DNA from: Platerodrilus igneus
Taxonomy: Eukaryota; Arthropoda; Insecta; Coleoptera; Lycidae
Direction: 5' to 3'
Assembly: GCA_036346225.1 (NCBI GenBank)
Contig: JARFIW010000942.1
Coordinates: forward strand, 2,377,001 to 2,441,000
Length of the DNA stretch: 64,000 bases
A program made the position numbers and the translations under genes. A model generated the notes under the pieces. The model ran no database searches and was not told the origin of the DNA. It saw only the letters and a program-made list of their open reading frames with translations. Below are positions 1-11,071 of this stretch, piece after piece. Numbering within the stretch: position 1 is the stretch's first letter; each line of letters starts with the position of its first letter.

Positions 1-581
1 GGATCAAAAAGAAAAAAATATATGACTTTAAGAATATATTTTTTTGTAGAAACACAATACGTTAAAATTAAATGAAAAGAGAGGAGAATAAAAAATAAGT
101 ATGTTAGAAACAAATTTCCATATAAAGAAAACTAAAAGAGAACAACAATGAGTAGTGTGATAATTAACGCGTACTAAACGTCACAAAGGGATACACAATC
201 GGTGAAGTAAAAATCGGGTAGGTCATAATAGGTGAGGACTAGCCACTCATTGGTGACATGTTTAAGACAAAAAATTGAAAGAAAAAAAAGTTTAGAGGAA
301 AAATAAAGTTATTATTGGTTATACGAAACGGATAACAAAAACATTAACAGAAAAAAGCAAGGGGGGGGGGGTTGATTATACAAAGAAAACTAATTTATAT
401 CAGTACCAGTATAAGGTTTAAGGTCCTTGATGTGCCAATTATCCGTTTTCGATCCATCAGGATTAGTGAGATTATATACAAGGTTTGACAGTTTTTTACT
501 AACAGTGCACCAGATATATTTTGATGCGAGCTTGGTGAAAAAACCATCTGCTGCACTAGATAAAATTTTGTTTGTTCTCCA
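1..581. other. AT-rich sequence, no gene recognised
   Basis: No protein family, RNA gene or clear repeat is visible. The only notable feature is a run of ten G at 361-370. The 75-codon frame at 427-654 overlaps the integrase remnant on the other strand and shows no family motif, so it is treated as chance. Confidence 0.6.
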
Positions 582-1290
582 GATAGTATTTCCGACTTTA
601 AACGAATTTTCTCTGCGACGGAGATTGAATGTTTGTCATCCTTTTATATGCTAAATGAAGCTTATTACGGATTTCTTTAAAAAGAGCAAAAAGACCTTGG
701 TGGTCAACGGCATATGCCTCTCTATCTTCTGGCATAACATCAATATCCTCTGAGGGTTTGCAAGACGAACTATAAAATTTACCAGAGATAGGTACATGAC
801 GACCAAAGAGAAGAAAATTTGGTGTGAAACCAGTTACTTCATGTTTTGCGGAATTTATTGCGTACTGTATTTTAGACAAACTTTTATCCCATTTATTATG
901 TGTACTAATGTATGACCTGATGACAGTGCCTACAGATTTATTTATCCGTTCAACAAAGTTACACTGGGTGAATACACTGCGTTAAACCACATTTTTTCTA
1001 TATTATATTTGGAACATACATTTTTAAAGACATGACCGGTCAACTGACTGCCGTTATCACAAATTATAAAGTGGGGTACGCCGTAAGTTAGGAAAACATT
1101 GTTTTCTAGATATTCTTTTATGGTATGTGCCTGAGCAGTACGTAGTGGGTGAAGTAATGTAAAACCAATCACGTATGACTAGTAGCCATTTCTGACCTTG
1201 TTTGCAATGAGGAAGAAGTTCAATAAGATCGAGAGCTAAAGTATGGAAGGGGAAATGCACATCTTTTTCCTTTTCAAACAACCCTAATGG
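582..1290 (-). pseudogene. Gypsy-type retrotransposon integrase, frameshifted remnant
   Basis: In LTR retrotransposons of the Ty3/Gypsy group, integrase joins element cDNA to host DNA. Three minus-strand pieces in different frames give the catalytic core in order. 1281-1057 holds LALDLIELLP, with the first Asp. 1172-942 holds CDNGSQLTG, with the second Asp. Across the next frame change VERINKS supplies the catalytic Glu. 879-598 holds the core end, with the family-typical TGFTPNFLLFGR. At least two frame changes break the protein. No reverse transcriptase or protease is visible upstream, so this is an isolated 3' portion of pol. It lies about 280 bp downstream, in its own sense, of a primer-binding-site-like motif, which may mean the body of the element was deleted. 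Confidence 0.85.
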
Positions 1291-1569
1291 TGCTGATAAA
1301 TTAGAAGCTTCCTTTTTCTTTCATAGGTTTTTTTAAAACTACTACTCTTATGTAATAAAGTTCATATACAAGCTCTTCTATTAACAAATGACCTGCACTA
1401 AAATTATCTTCCATTTTAATAGTTATATTTATTTTCAAAACAACGAAATATTTTTTTTTGAAAATTCTTTTATTTTTATTTTAAGTTATTTCAATGTATT
1501 TATTTTGAAATTATTTGAATACGATACTAAATCGAACGTCGTTATAAGGAAATATTTATAGAGAAATTT

Positions 1570-1580
1570 GTTGGGCGCCA
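1570..1580 (-). other. Primer-binding-site-like motif (tRNA-Lys 3' end complement)
   Basis: Read on the minus strand the motif is TGGCGCCCAAC, complementary to the CCA-terminated 3' end of animal tRNA-Lys. Such a motif marks the start of minus-strand DNA synthesis in LTR retrotransposons. It stands upstream of the integrase remnant in the same orientation, but no LTR end is clear beside it. A chance 11-base match cannot be excluded. Confidence 0.35.
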
Positions 1581-1649
1581 GTTCTATGTAAAACAAATTA
1601 AAAAAAAAATCGATTTAAATTGTTGGCTAACGATAAATTTAGAAAAAAA

Positions 1650-1960
1650 GAAACACATGGGCGGCAGTGTGTTGTTGGGTATAGAAAAATTAAAAAAACG
1701 TTGGGGATAATTGTAAACAGAAAACGTCGAGCATAGAAAAATGTAAAAAATCAGTGTGTTTCTCTTTTTGGGCATCGGTGTGTATGCACGTAGTAAAGAG
1801 GAAAAAATGCGTTGTGCGTCAGTGTCGCCGGTGATGGGCGTTGGATGCCATGTGGCATTGTAGAAAAATTTGAAAAAAAGGAGACGTTGGGTGCCATGTG
1901 GCGTTGTAGTAAAATTTTAAAAGAAGAGACGTTGGGCGTCATGTGTGGCCGACTTATTTA
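1650..1960 (+). repeat. Decayed tandem repeat, about 60-bp unit
   Basis: Degenerate units each combine a GC-rich core such as ACGTTGGGTGCCATGTGGC or ACGTTGGGCGTCATGTG with an A-rich spacer like GTAGAAAAATTT. The clearest two-and-a-half units lie at 1835-1950; weaker ones run back to about 1650. The core resembles the tRNA-Lys 3' end seen at 1570. Overlapping ORFs show no family motif and are read as by-products of the repeat. Confidence 0.5.
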
Positions 1961-2148
1961 TGTGAGGCTAAGTCGGGATACAAAGTATTTTATAAACACT
2001 TTGGCGGGGCTAAGCGTCGATCGTTGGTGGCTGTGGAGAATACATGAGACTTGAATCATCAGAAGTTATAAGGTAATTAAAAGGTAACCAATGTAAAGAA
2101 AGGTGAAAAAAAATAGTATCATGTTAGAAACGTAATGTTCTGAAGTGA

Positions 2149-2216
2149 TGGGGGCCTGGGCTAGGGGTGGGTGGGCGGGTGGTGGGGGTCGGTGTGTGGG
2201 TGGGTGGGTTGAGGGT
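2149..2216 (+). other. G-rich tract with G-quadruplex potential
   Basis: The plus strand carries at least eight runs of three or more G separated by one to five bases, in an otherwise AT-rich setting. The minus-strand ORF over it has a Pro/His-rich tail that merely mirrors the tract. Confidence 0.6.
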
Positions 2217-3678
2217 ATTGTCTGATATACAGCCTAGAATTTGCAACAGAATGTTTCCTAAATGGAGACAGATAGGATATACAAAACAGCACTTCTTGTT
2301 TATTTAATCCAAGTTTGTCACTGGCGGCTACATCATTGTAACTACTATGGCCTTCACTAAGCAACCTCCTTGACCACGAGTAAAAAAATATAAATTTCAC
2401 TAAAATCAGCGCTTGTTCTAAGATATAGATTTGCATTGCAAACGACAATAAAGTTGGAAATATTTCACAGAGCTCGATAAAAAATTTGTTAGCAAATAAA
2501 TTGCGTTTTATAACGCACTAAAATGTTTGTTAGATCATCACACCCCTTACTAGGTCACGCCTGTCTACTTTCACGAAGTGAGTAAATAATTTGGAGCCAC
2601 CGCAAAAAATAATGCAAACAGCTCATTTGGAATGGTGTTCAAAGGGGAAGAACGTAGATAGAATGCATAGATTAGGCGTAGCTTTATATGTATATAATTT
2701 ATAATTCTTTTCAGAAACAATTCGTAAACGATTTTTAGATAACTCTTTTAAGCACGAGATGGAGCAAAACTTGCTAACAGAAACCAACAAATACATTTGA
2801 AGTATTTCAAACCATATTTCATCTCAATTCAGAGTAATGGTGCAGCGATGACGATACAGTTCTTGAATTTACGTCCTGCCCCATGCACGTGGGGAACCCC
2901 GCAGAGAACACTTCGGCAAGGCAGGCAAAAGACCCTCCGTTACCACGACAACGCATATAGAATGTATACGAAATACGCAATGTCCGATTGGATTTAGATC
3001 GTGCCATGCACTTTTAAGTTTTTAGGGCATCGTTCCTTTAACCTAATTAAGCGAGTTAATTTGGAAGTGATTGATTAAGTAGACGAAGTTTCAGATTTTA
3101 GATTTATTTTATGGCTTCTTTAATTCTACAGGTTAATACGCTAACGAAATATCTTTACGTTAAGTTTGGAAAAGAACTGGAATGTGCTTGTCGATGTGCT
3201 GCTTTACTTGTACAAGAGGAAGCTGTGAAACATTTCTATTGCAGAGTAGAATCTAAATTTCATATTTTGGCGTGTAGTTGAAAGCTTATACGAAAAATCT
3301 ATTTGAACTGAATGGTTTTATTGGGGTGAAAGTGAAACTGATTTTTCCCCACATTTGCGTACTAGCAGATACGAAAAGTGTAAGCAGCAATTCTTTCCAA
3401 TATTCCTTTAAGAAGAAGTAACAGCTGTCTGAATTCACAGAGTAGTTACTTTTATAAAAATGAAAAACGATTTTTTTTTGTTAAATAATTAAGTTTTAAA
3501 ACTGAAAACTAAAAGGTGCTTCTTGTTTTCCAATTTCACAAAAACAGACGTATCCCTGATTGAAATTTCTGCAAGAATTACCGGATTGGATAAGAAGAAG
3601 GTTCAATTACATTTTCTAATTTTAAGATTCGAAACATGTGTTATAAATATCAATCATTCCTTAGAAACAGAGGTATGA
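2217..3678. other. No gene or repeat recognised
   Basis: The stretch is AT-rich with short chance ORFs only. Overlapping frames on both strands at about 2800-3000 shadow each other and match nothing I know. Confidence 0.5.
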
Positions 3679-3812
3679 CTTAGTTTTAGAAAGACACTTT
3701 TTTAGGGGTCGCATATATATTTCGATAGGAAAATTTTTCCTGAGCAAGAATATGTTATTCATTTTGTGCGGAAACGACCCCTTAAAAAGTTATGGTTAAA
3801 ATACTCTCTCAT
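3679..3812 (+). repeat. Small inverted-terminal repeat element, copy 1
   Basis: The inner part runs from AGGGGTCG to CGACCCCT, with imperfect 15-bp ends CTTTTTTAGGGGTCG and CGACCCCTTAAAAAG. A second copy in opposite orientation lies at 14140-14327. The two share the core, including the stretch around CCTGAGCAAGA and TTCATTTTGTGCGG. This copy has only a few TA units where copy 2 has about twenty. The shape fits a non-autonomous DNA element (MITE), but similarity extends some 20 bases beyond the terminal repeat on one side, so the true ends are uncertain. Confidence 0.7.
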
Positions 3813-3879
3813 TCTAAGTCTCTGGGATTCTTTTTTATTTTATTAATATTGATTATTGGTTAGAAAATAGAAGGTCTAT

Positions 3880-3901
3880 CCTAACCTAACCTAATCTAAC
3901 C
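3880..3901 (-). repeat. TTAGG telomeric repeat remnant at LINE 3' end
   Basis: Four CCTAA-type units on the plus strand (TTAGG on the minus), one of them mutated, directly abut the poly(A) tail of the minus-strand LINE. Confidence 0.8.
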
Positions 3902-4293
3902 TTTTTTTTTAAAGAGGATTAGGAACATGTTACGTGCACACCCCGGCTGGGATGTTCTGTGCCGGGGGTAGTGTCGGGCTCTCCTTACTATCAGGGCCTA
4001 CCGACTAAACCCTTCCTTTTCTTCTCGCTTGTGACAGAGTCCTGGTACCGCCAAAGGCATTTCTTCGGGACTCTTGCGAGGTATCCTTTATTGCAGGTTA
4101 TTTTATGTTCGTCTGTCTTTGTCATTATTCATAGTTGTTGTTTAAATTCATCGTGTATTTTTATCTTTATGATGTCTCTTAACGCAGTCGTAATTACCTT
4201 CCAGCTTTCTTCATCTCTTATTATTATATCCGATATGTTTCTCTTGGTAATTTCTGTCTGGCATGCTAGATGCATTTTGTTTCGTTGTGTAGT

Positions 4294-4985
4294 CTATCTT
4301 GGACAGATGAAGATGGTGCGTTCTAGGGCATAAACTTCTCCGCAATACCAACAGTTAGGGTTATCTCTCCTCTTGATTTTGTAAAGGTAACTACCAAAGC
4401 TGCCATGTCCGGTGAACGCCTGCGTTCTGTAGTAATGTATTTCTCCCCTTCTTTTTTGACACCACAGCCTGACGTCTTTTCTAAACGTTTTTGTCCATCT
4501 CTCGTACCGTTCCCATCTCTGTTGCCAATCATTCATTAAAGTTTCGTATGTTTCCTGTTTGTTTGCCGAACCCGTTTTAATAGCATCCGTTCTTTCCTGC
4601 ACTTTCAGATTTATGGGTGGTATCCCAGCGATAGCTAAGATGGCTTCTGTAGCTACCGCTCTATATGCCGAGGTGATTCGGATTGCCATTTTCCTGTTGG
4701 TAGACTCCATTAGTTGTTCGTAGTGCCGATACTGTAATGCCTTTTGGTATATCTGGGCACCGTACATTACAATTGATAGGACCACAGTAGCTAGCACATT
4801 TCTTTTATATTCCCTGGGCGCTCCAATGTTAGGGAGTAGCCTCACTAATTTTGTTTGCATTTGTATTGCTTTCTTGCACACTTCTTTAATGTGTGTTGTC
4901 ATCCTCAGCTGTCTATCGAGATGTACTTCCATGTACTTTAGTGAGCTTTTGCTCTTGACCATAGTTCCAGTTCCGTGGGTGTTAT
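4294..4985 (-). pseudogene. LINE copy 1: C-terminal RT region and zinc knuckle
   Basis: The reading gives the post-catalytic part of an R1-type RT (KYMEVHLDRQL, in the position of the usual KYLGVxLD motif) and a Cys-rich end CWYCGEVYALERTIFIC. In the related copy at 10.4 kb the matching knuckle keeps a His (SHTLFRC), while here that His is Arg, so the zinc site is probably broken. The frame is open for 222 codons. It lost its link to the RT core by the foreign block immediately upstream in sense. Confidence 0.8.
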
Positions 4986-5984
4986 AATTTTAAGTGCATA
5001 AGATGTTTCTTGTCAAATGTACTGTCTTGTTACCTTGAGTCTAAATATAAAGTTTGCAAGTTTTCAGTCTACCGTTTCGTTACAGTAGTTGCATCAATGT
5101 CTTATTTGTACTTTAATTACAAAGTTTTTATGTCTACTGAAAATTTTATTTCAGTCTCGTGATAATTTAAATAAATCGCGTCTTTTACAATTAATTACCT
5201 CGTTAATTGCTGAAGTATTTAATCATAAAATGTTACGTTTAAATGTTGCTTTTTATAAAGTTGCGGTGTGCGTTTTTGGAATAAATCTTATTCAGTAATT
5301 TTTTCACTATAATTAAATATATTTGTATCCAATTATAACTTTTTATAACATTGCAATAGGCGAATGTTTTATTCAATGAAGGTCGTATTTTATGTGAGAA
5401 TCGCCCTATAAAGTTTGCACGCTTTGTTTCAATTTGTAAGGGTTTAATGGTTTAATTTAATAATAATAAGTACAAGGTGTTTCTATACTTTATAGAAATG
5501 TGATGAAGGTTGGTGTTTGAATAATCGTTTCTATACATTAGTTTTCGGTGTTCAATTTTCTGTAGATAAAATTGTAAATTAATTACGTTCAATTTTTGGT
5601 ATCTTAAAATCGTTTTCATTTTGTTTCATTAGTTCTTACGTCAGCTACGTCTTGAATTATTTTAATAATTTGTGCGCCAGATATTTTTTGTATTGGTAAT
5701 AATTCGTAATAATTGTTTGTATTATTTTGCGCATGTAATGCGTCTTTTCGGTTTTCTTGCTTTAAAAGTCTCTTTTAAAATAAATTCTCTCAAAATAAAA
5801 TTGAAAATAACTTTTTGCAATAGAGAAGTAAATTGTTTTCGTAAAATGCTATAAATCCCAATAATAATAATAAATACAAATTTCTGTACATACATAAAAT
5901 AATAAAATGAAAAATTTTATATTACTAGCGAATATCAATAAATTTTTCAACATAAATTGGTTTTAAGGAAATGATCTTACATTA

Positions 5985-6180
5985 ATTTTTTCGTCAATTT
6001 TATAGACTCTGTCGATTTTTGTACGTCGTCTACGTTGGTTTGGTTTAGATTCGATCAATGCTTGTATCTCCTCCAAGTTCTGTTTGGGTTCTATCAAATT
6101 GGGAATTGAAATTCCAGACCACCAGTTCTTCGAATTTGGGTTCCCCAGTGACCTTTTGACATCCGCACGGCTGCGCTAGT
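5985..6180 (-). other. Short coding-like stretch downstream of LTR-like repeat
   Basis: On the minus strand this reads with few stops and ends in a basic, Glu/Arg-rich segment (EEIQALIES, then RRRRTKID). It lies downstream of the promoter of the LTR-like repeat at 6215-6730, where a retrotransposon leader or gag would begin. I do not recognise it. Confidence 0.25.
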
Positions 6181-6214
6181 TACGTTCCGGGACCTGAGGG
6201 CGGTGTTTTTAAAA

Positions 6215-6730
6215 ACTACTTCCAAAACTTGTAACAAATTTTATTAGTTTAAACAGACATTAATTACGGCATTTTAACAAACTGTTGTCGAAATAAAATA
6301 ATTAATTGACTAATATGAGTGAGTAGCCTAAGCAAACTGCAATGTTAAAGTTGAAATACTTGAGACTGATTGGTCTTGAGGCTCCCGGGGTATTTATGTT
6401 GTCCCTGTCCCTCACCATTCTGTGGGAACTTGCAGATCTCATGTCTGCTTATTTCTTAATACTATTCATGAATACCTTGTAACAATCTTACTTTCTAGGT
6501 AATCGCGGTATCTTAACCACTGCCACCTGCAGTATCACTAGAGTTTGGAATACATCGTATTGCATCCGCTCTCATGAACTGTTAATAACCTTTTTATATT
6601 TATCCTTGAATTACATTGTTGTACTTGACTTCATAATTTCTTAATGATTTCTAATAATTTCCTATTAGATTCTATTTTGTAATACATATAAAGATTGGGG
6701 ATACATAACTTGCGCAATCATAACGTTTCT
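6215..6730 (-). repeat. LTR-like repeat family C, copy 1
   Basis: It shares a colinear 500-600-bp sequence with 57215-57810 and 63735-64000, including GCAATGTTAAAG, GGCTCCCGGGGTATTTAT, GTGGGAACTTGCAGA and GGGGATACATAACT. On the minus strand a TATA-like box (CATAAATACCCCGGGAGC) recurs in all three copies at the same place. A promoter inside a repeated non-coding unit of this size suggests an LTR. Terminal TG...CA bases are not certain. Confidence 0.65.
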
Positions 6731-7468
6731 TTCTAATCTATTCATGCTAAAACGACAAGTTTATGCTATAATTAAATAGTCAATACTTTGTGGTAGGTAT
6801 CCGTTAATGTGTTAAACATTGATAACTTATAATTGCTTTCTCTTGTGTTTCCACTCTAAAGATTTCTAGACATAGTGGATCCTGCTATTATTTGATAAGC
6901 GTGTTTTTCAGTTTCTTAATGGCGCTTTGATAACGCGAGAACTGCAGTTCGAATTCGTGTTATTGGAACCAATTTTTAATTTGATTCTGCAACTTGTGCG
7001 TTTAAATATTTTCTACAGCGATGCATGTGTGTTTGTTTGACTAGTAGGAGGTATCTTGCGTGTATCGGTGAGTTTTTCCGCGCTTACCCATCCTAATAAG
7101 ATTCTCCTTTTAGCTCTTAGCTGGAGGCCAAATTGTTTTTTGCCACAGACCAACTGCCGTTGCCTGTAGATCGCTACTGCCGTAACAGGGTAAATGGACC
7201 CCGACGACCGTGGCGATGCGGTGCTGATTCACTTCCGAGGGCGTGCAAGCTAAGTATCCCGACACATAAGAAATGTGACACTGTAGGACTAATGTTTGTT
7301 GCTGAGAATCAATATTATCGCTCTACAGGTGTGATGTACCATTGTTAAAAATGTTTGACAAAAGCTCTCACACGTTAATTCTTTTCTACTGATTAGTTTA
7401 TTTTACAAAAGGTATTATGTGCAATTTTAAAAACGCTTGACAAAAGCTCTCGGAATGTATAGAATCTT

Positions 7469-7723
7469 TTATTTATTCTTATTGTTAATAGATAATCGTG
7501 GGCGATGTGCCTTTTTTTGGTATTCAGGTGAATCCCCCCACTCTCCGCGTTTGGTAGTTAGCCTGGTTTTTACGTTTCTTCCGGCTAAGTCTAAGTACGT
7601 AGCAAGTTTCTGTTTATTAAATGGTGTATTGAACAATTTGTTTCTTTTGTTCACTACACGAGGCAAGGAGGTTTCTTGTTTCGCATATTCTACCAGGGAC
7701 TGAGTGAAATATTGACCAATCAC
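7469..7723 (-). CDS. Unrecognised 84-codon ORF
   Basis: The minus-strand frame contains a compositionally normal stretch (ATYLDLAGRNVKTR, then TTKRGEWGDSPEYQ) that looks more protein-like than the surrounding frames. I do not recognise a family. It ends at the edge of the foreign block, next to the resumed LINE RT, and a plus-strand frame overlaps it. It could be a fragment of a retrotransposon protein or chance. Confidence 0.25.
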   Translation of the reverse strand: MIGQYFTQSLVEYAKQETSLPRVVNKRNKLFNTPFNKQKLATYLDLAGRNVKTRLTTKRGEWGDSPEYQKKAHRPRLSINNKNK

Positions 7724-7730
7724 GGGTCAC

Positions 7731-9251
7731 TACTTCCCTGCATCTTTGATAATAACTGACACAAAGCATCGACTTCGACATCCTTTATTTTCCTTTTACC
7801 TGCTAGTATAACCATTTCAGTTTTTTCTGGCACAATTTTTAATTTCATATTTTTGAGTGTCCCCACTATTTTTGCTATGGCCGCGTTAGCTCTTTTTTCC
7901 AAAATTTTGTTCTTTCCCTGTTACGACAATTGCTAGGTCGTCAGCATATGCGACTAGAACCACGTCCTTCCCCAATTCCAGCTTTAAGATTTTGTTATAC
8001 ATAATGTTCCACAGGGTTGCTCCCAGAACCGAGCTCTGTGGAACTCCACAAGCAGTTTGCACTACTTGCCCGTTTTCTGTGTGGATATATCTATCTGTTA
8101 GATATGACGTTATCATATCGGTTAGGTAAGAACTTATTTTTGCAGTCTCTAGTGACGTAATGATTTCTGTCCAGTCTGCTGAATTAAACGCATTTTCCAC
8201 GTCTGGTGTAATTAGCACACAAATTTCCCTGTATTGATACGCCTTTTCCTTTGTCTTTTCTGCCGTTTTCACCACTGCTTCTAGGGCATTTAATGTAGAA
8301 CGACCTTTCCTGAAGCCGTACTGATGTTCATGCAGAATGCTTTTGCCTCGACTTCCTTTTCTAACCTTTGTTTGATTAGCCTTTCTAGCAGTTTCCCCAT
8401 TACATTTAATAAACAAATTGGTCTAAAAGCAGGCTTAGCTTCGGGATTTTTTTTTGGTTTTTCAACTAGTGCTAATCTTGCCGCCTTCCATATACTAGGA
8501 AATTCTCTAGTCATTAAACATCGGATCATTACCTCAGCAACAGCTTCCATATTATTGTTGACTATCATTTTTATTACCTACGGGAGAATCATGTCTAGCC
8601 CGGGTGTTTTATTCCCTTTGATAGACCTATTGGCCATATTCATTATATCCACGCTGAACTTATCGATGCTCTCGTTCATAGTGTGGCTTTTTCCCATTTA
8701 ATTTGTTGATGATTCGGGAATAGTTTTTAACCTGCTCTGCAATTTCTCGGTCGCTCAAAGTAATTTTTGGTCGTAGTTTCAGTTTATTTGTCGCTATTTG
8801 GTAGCCTTTCCCCCATATATCCTCATCCAGCTCTTTACAGAGCTTTTCCCATGATAGCTTTTTTCCTTGCATAATGGCTAATTTTAGATCTTTTTTTGCT
8901 GTTTTATAGTTTTCTTTGGCCACTGGCCACTCTATTTCGTTGCACATGTCTTTTAATTCTACTCAACTTCCTTCTCATGTTTATGCAGGTTTGTCTTTTT
9001 TCCGCTATTTTCGCTGACCACCAATATACTGGGGTAAATTTTCCTCGTTGCGTTATCTTTTTATGTAAATATTTGTCGCATCTTTCTTTGATGTATTTCA
9101 TCAAGTTTTTAGCTGCCGCTTCTGCGCTCTGTCCTTGATTTGTTGAGACATCTTTACACTTTTCCTGAAGTTGTATTAAGCTTTCCTCCTTTACCCTCCA
9201 CCCTCTGTGTGTGGTGGAGCTGTTATTTTTTTGTATAACATCCTGCGTCAT
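7731..9251 (-). pseudogene. LINE copy 1: linker and reverse transcriptase, frameshifted
   Basis: Overlapping minus-strand frames give an R1-type RT in order: linker (9251-8660), fingers with FRPICLLN (8568-8290), YGFRKGRSTLNAL and VENAFNSADW (8416-), GVPQSSVLG, and the catalytic AYADDLAIV at about 7940-7960. The Asp-Asp pair is intact. At least four frame changes separate the pieces, so no full-length enzyme is encoded. Family knowledge says this enzyme copies LINE RNA at the cut target. The coding line is lost at about 7730 where the foreign block begins. Confidence 0.85.
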
Positions 9252-9308
9252 TTCTATTTTATATTTGATGTATCTATGATTGCATTATTCCCTTTGTTAA
9301 TAACTACC

Positions 9309-9605
9309 TTACATGTGATTTTCCAATGCTCCACCCGAAGGTACTACATTGGCCAGGAAGCGAGTTTCTTTTACCTGAAAAATTTGGAATTTTGCCGAAC
9401 CCTTGCTATTCCTAGCAAGGTAGGGATCTTTAACATGCGTGACAACACTCACACACGAAACTTCCATTTTACCTCTCATCCGAACGAGGGTGTATTTTTG
9501 TGAAAAATGCTCGCCTAACATTTTTCAAGCGGACAGTGTCGGGATTCGAACCCGGGACCCTGGGCGTAGTAGTCACACACATACCACTACGCCACGGAGC
9601 CGCCC
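9309..9605 (-). mobile_element. tRNA-derived SINE, copy 1
   Basis: The minus strand begins with a tRNA-like head: A box TGGCGTAGTGG and B box GGGTTCGAATCCC, RNA polymerase III promoter elements. A non-tRNA body follows, ending near CACATGTAA. The element is 297 bp. Its flanks are a 14-bp target-site duplication with one mismatch (TGTTAATAACTACC at 9295-9308 and TGTTAAAAACTACC at 9606-9619). It interrupts the endonuclease of LINE copy 1. Other copies are at 46442-46739 and 52067-52284, with a diverged one at about 41360-41655. Confidence 0.9.
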
Positions 9606-9619
9606 TGTTAAAAACTACC

Positions 9620-10011
9620 AGCTCATTTTTGTCTATCCATTCCTCGAGGAGCCTGCCTTTTTGATTTGTTGTTTTAGATCCAAATATTATAGATTTGGCA
9701 TTTAGATCTCCTCCAACTACACATTCTTTTTTCTTGCTCTAAGTCTTTTTTCTATATTATCCAATAGTATTTCAAATTCCTCGATGTTTTTGTTTGACGA
9801 AAAATAGCAAGAAATTATCATCAAGTCTGATAGCTCTACGTTAAGGAAGCCTGCTCCTGGGTGATAGTTTGTGCGCTTTAAGTTGCTCCTTATACTAATA
9901 AAACAATCTGAGTTTCTGTCATAGAAAAAAACTTTCGTTGTCACTTTATTCGGCTCTTGTCCTATCGTAACGTCAATGACTTCATCCCGGATCGTTTGCA
10001 TGAGCAGATCT
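9620..10011 (-). pseudogene. LINE copy 1: endonuclease domain, C-terminal half
   Basis: The minus-strand frame holds the later part of an APE-type endonuclease, with GGDLNAKS (the Asp/Asn metal-site motif) near 9700 and ISCYFSS earlier. The N-terminal half is missing because the element starts at the TTAGG block at 10015. The frame is cut by the SINE just after VVFN. In R1-clade LINEs this domain nicks the target and sets insertion specificity. Confidence 0.75.
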
Positions 10012-10014
10012 TGC

Positions 10015-10031
10015 CCTAACCTAACCTAACC
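10015..10031 (-). repeat. TTAGG telomeric repeat block between two LINEs
   Basis: Three perfect CCTAA units plus CC on the plus strand. The left edge meets the truncated 5' end of LINE copy 1. The right edge meets the poly(A) tail of LINE copy 2 (T run 10032-10039). Confidence 0.85.
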
Positions 10032-10262
10032 TTTTTTTTCTTTTAATGGGATTAGAGAAGCTTTTATAGCCTACCCTCGGCTGGCTTTTACAGCAATAAT
10101 CGACGAGGGTGATGTGGGAGTAACGCTATAAGCTGCGGCTACCCACTAAACTCCTTCCCCCTTCCCTCTTGTGACATAGTACCCTGGAACCACCATAAGG
10201 TATTACTTCAGGGTACTTGAGGGGCCTGGATCTTGATGGTATTTGATTCCTAGGACTTGATT

Positions 10263-11071
10263 TTAGTCTGGTCTACTTTGTATCTGTCTCTCTATTTCTT
10301 CCTTGCTGGTTAATACAAATGTAACATAGCTTTCTACACGCTCCCACTGCTGCGATGACTTCAGCATCAAACTTATCATGTTGTTGGGAGTTAGCTGCTC
10401 TCCCAAATATAACTCCACCTCACATTTGCTTATATGCCATCTCTGGCACCTGAACAGTGTATGGCTGACATCATCGTTCTCACCGCATGCAATACAACGG
10501 TCATCCCTGTATTTGCAAATTTTTTCAAGATAGTCCGCGAAGCATCCATGGCCACTAAGAGCCTGGGTAAGGTGGTAACCCACCTCCCCCATGACCCCTT
10601 GCTAACCACGGCTGGATCCTCGGTATAAATTTTTTAGTCCATTTACCCTTCTCGGAGTTATCCCACCTTGACTGCCAGACTCTAAATGTGTTTTCTCTCA
10701 CCTCCTTCTTAGAGAGATTAAATGCCCTTATATCCTGTTGTTTTTTAACTCTCAAGTCTAGTGGAATAACCCCGGCAATGACCATTACAGCATCCGCAGA
10801 CACAGTTTTGTACGCACTTGAAATTCGTAGGGTCATCCGTCTTTGAACCCCCATAATAAGTTTTTTTCTTTTTATCGGTCCGCATACAATCAGCCCAGAT
10901 CGGAGCCGCATACATTAAAATAGAGTCAGTAACCGCCGCCAAGACCCGACGTTTACTAGCTCGCGGACCTCCTATGTTTGCCATCAACCGACTAATCTGG
11001 TTTGCAGCCGCCTGGGCTTTGTTGGCCTGTATCTCCAGATGCTTCTTAAAGGACAGACATCCGTCTAACAT
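10263..11071 (-). pseudogene. LINE copy 2: C-terminal RT region and CCHC-type knuckle
   Basis: Three overlapping minus-strand frames (11071-10745, 10911-10555, 10592-10263) continue the RT: CLSFKKHLEIQANKA, VTDSILMYAAPIWA, then a Cys/His knuckle CIACGENDDVSHTLFRC with all expected ligands. Two frame changes break the chain. R1-clade ORF2 proteins usually end with such a knuckle, thought to bind element RNA. Confidence 0.8.

Larger units (their letters stand above)
4986..7730. mobile_element. Foreign block interrupting LINE copy 1
   Basis: The LINE protein reads up to about 4985 and resumes at about 7730, so these roughly 2.7 kb are an insertion or stacked insertions. Contents: T-rich sequence without genes (4986-5984), a short coding-looking stretch on the minus strand (5985-6180), an LTR-like repeat (6215-6730), and an unrecognised ORF (7469-7723). 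A 26-bp direct repeat around TTGACAAAAGCTCTC occurs at about 7353 and 7437. I could not find a convincing target-site duplication. Confidence 0.6.
3902..10014 (-). mobile_element. R1-clade, telomere-repeat-associated LINE, copy 1 (5'-truncated, interrupted)
   Basis: A minus-strand non-LTR retrotransposon. Its poly(A) tail (plus-strand T run 3902-3910) runs straight into TTAGG units at 3901, and its 5' end stops at the next TTAGG block at 10015. In sense order it holds the end of an endonuclease domain (10001-9620), a SINE (9605-9309), the linker and reverse transcriptase (9251-7731), a foreign block (about 7730-4986), and the RT thumb/C-terminal region with a Cys-rich knuckle (4985-4294). TRAS and SART elements of insects have this placement in telomeric repeats; assignment to those exact families is inference. 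The 5' truncation inside the endonuclease is typical of target-primed reverse transcription. Confidence 0.8.

Noticed and set aside
427..654. 75-codon plus-strand ORF
   Set aside because: It overlaps the integrase remnant on the other strand and shows no family motif.
2161..2448. Minus-strand ORF with a Pro/His/Thr-rich end
   Set aside because: The end merely mirrors the G-rich tract; no other protein-like feature.
2797..3007. Overlapping ORFs on both strands
   Set aside because: Short, mutually shadowing, no recognisable motif.
3959..4333. 124-codon plus-strand ORF with hydrophobic stretches
   Set aside because: It lies antisense in the 3' UTR and end of LINE copy 1; hydrophobicity comes from the T-rich strand.
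5089..5854. Short plus-strand ORFs in T-rich sequence
   Set aside because: Phe/Leu/Ile-rich by composition only.
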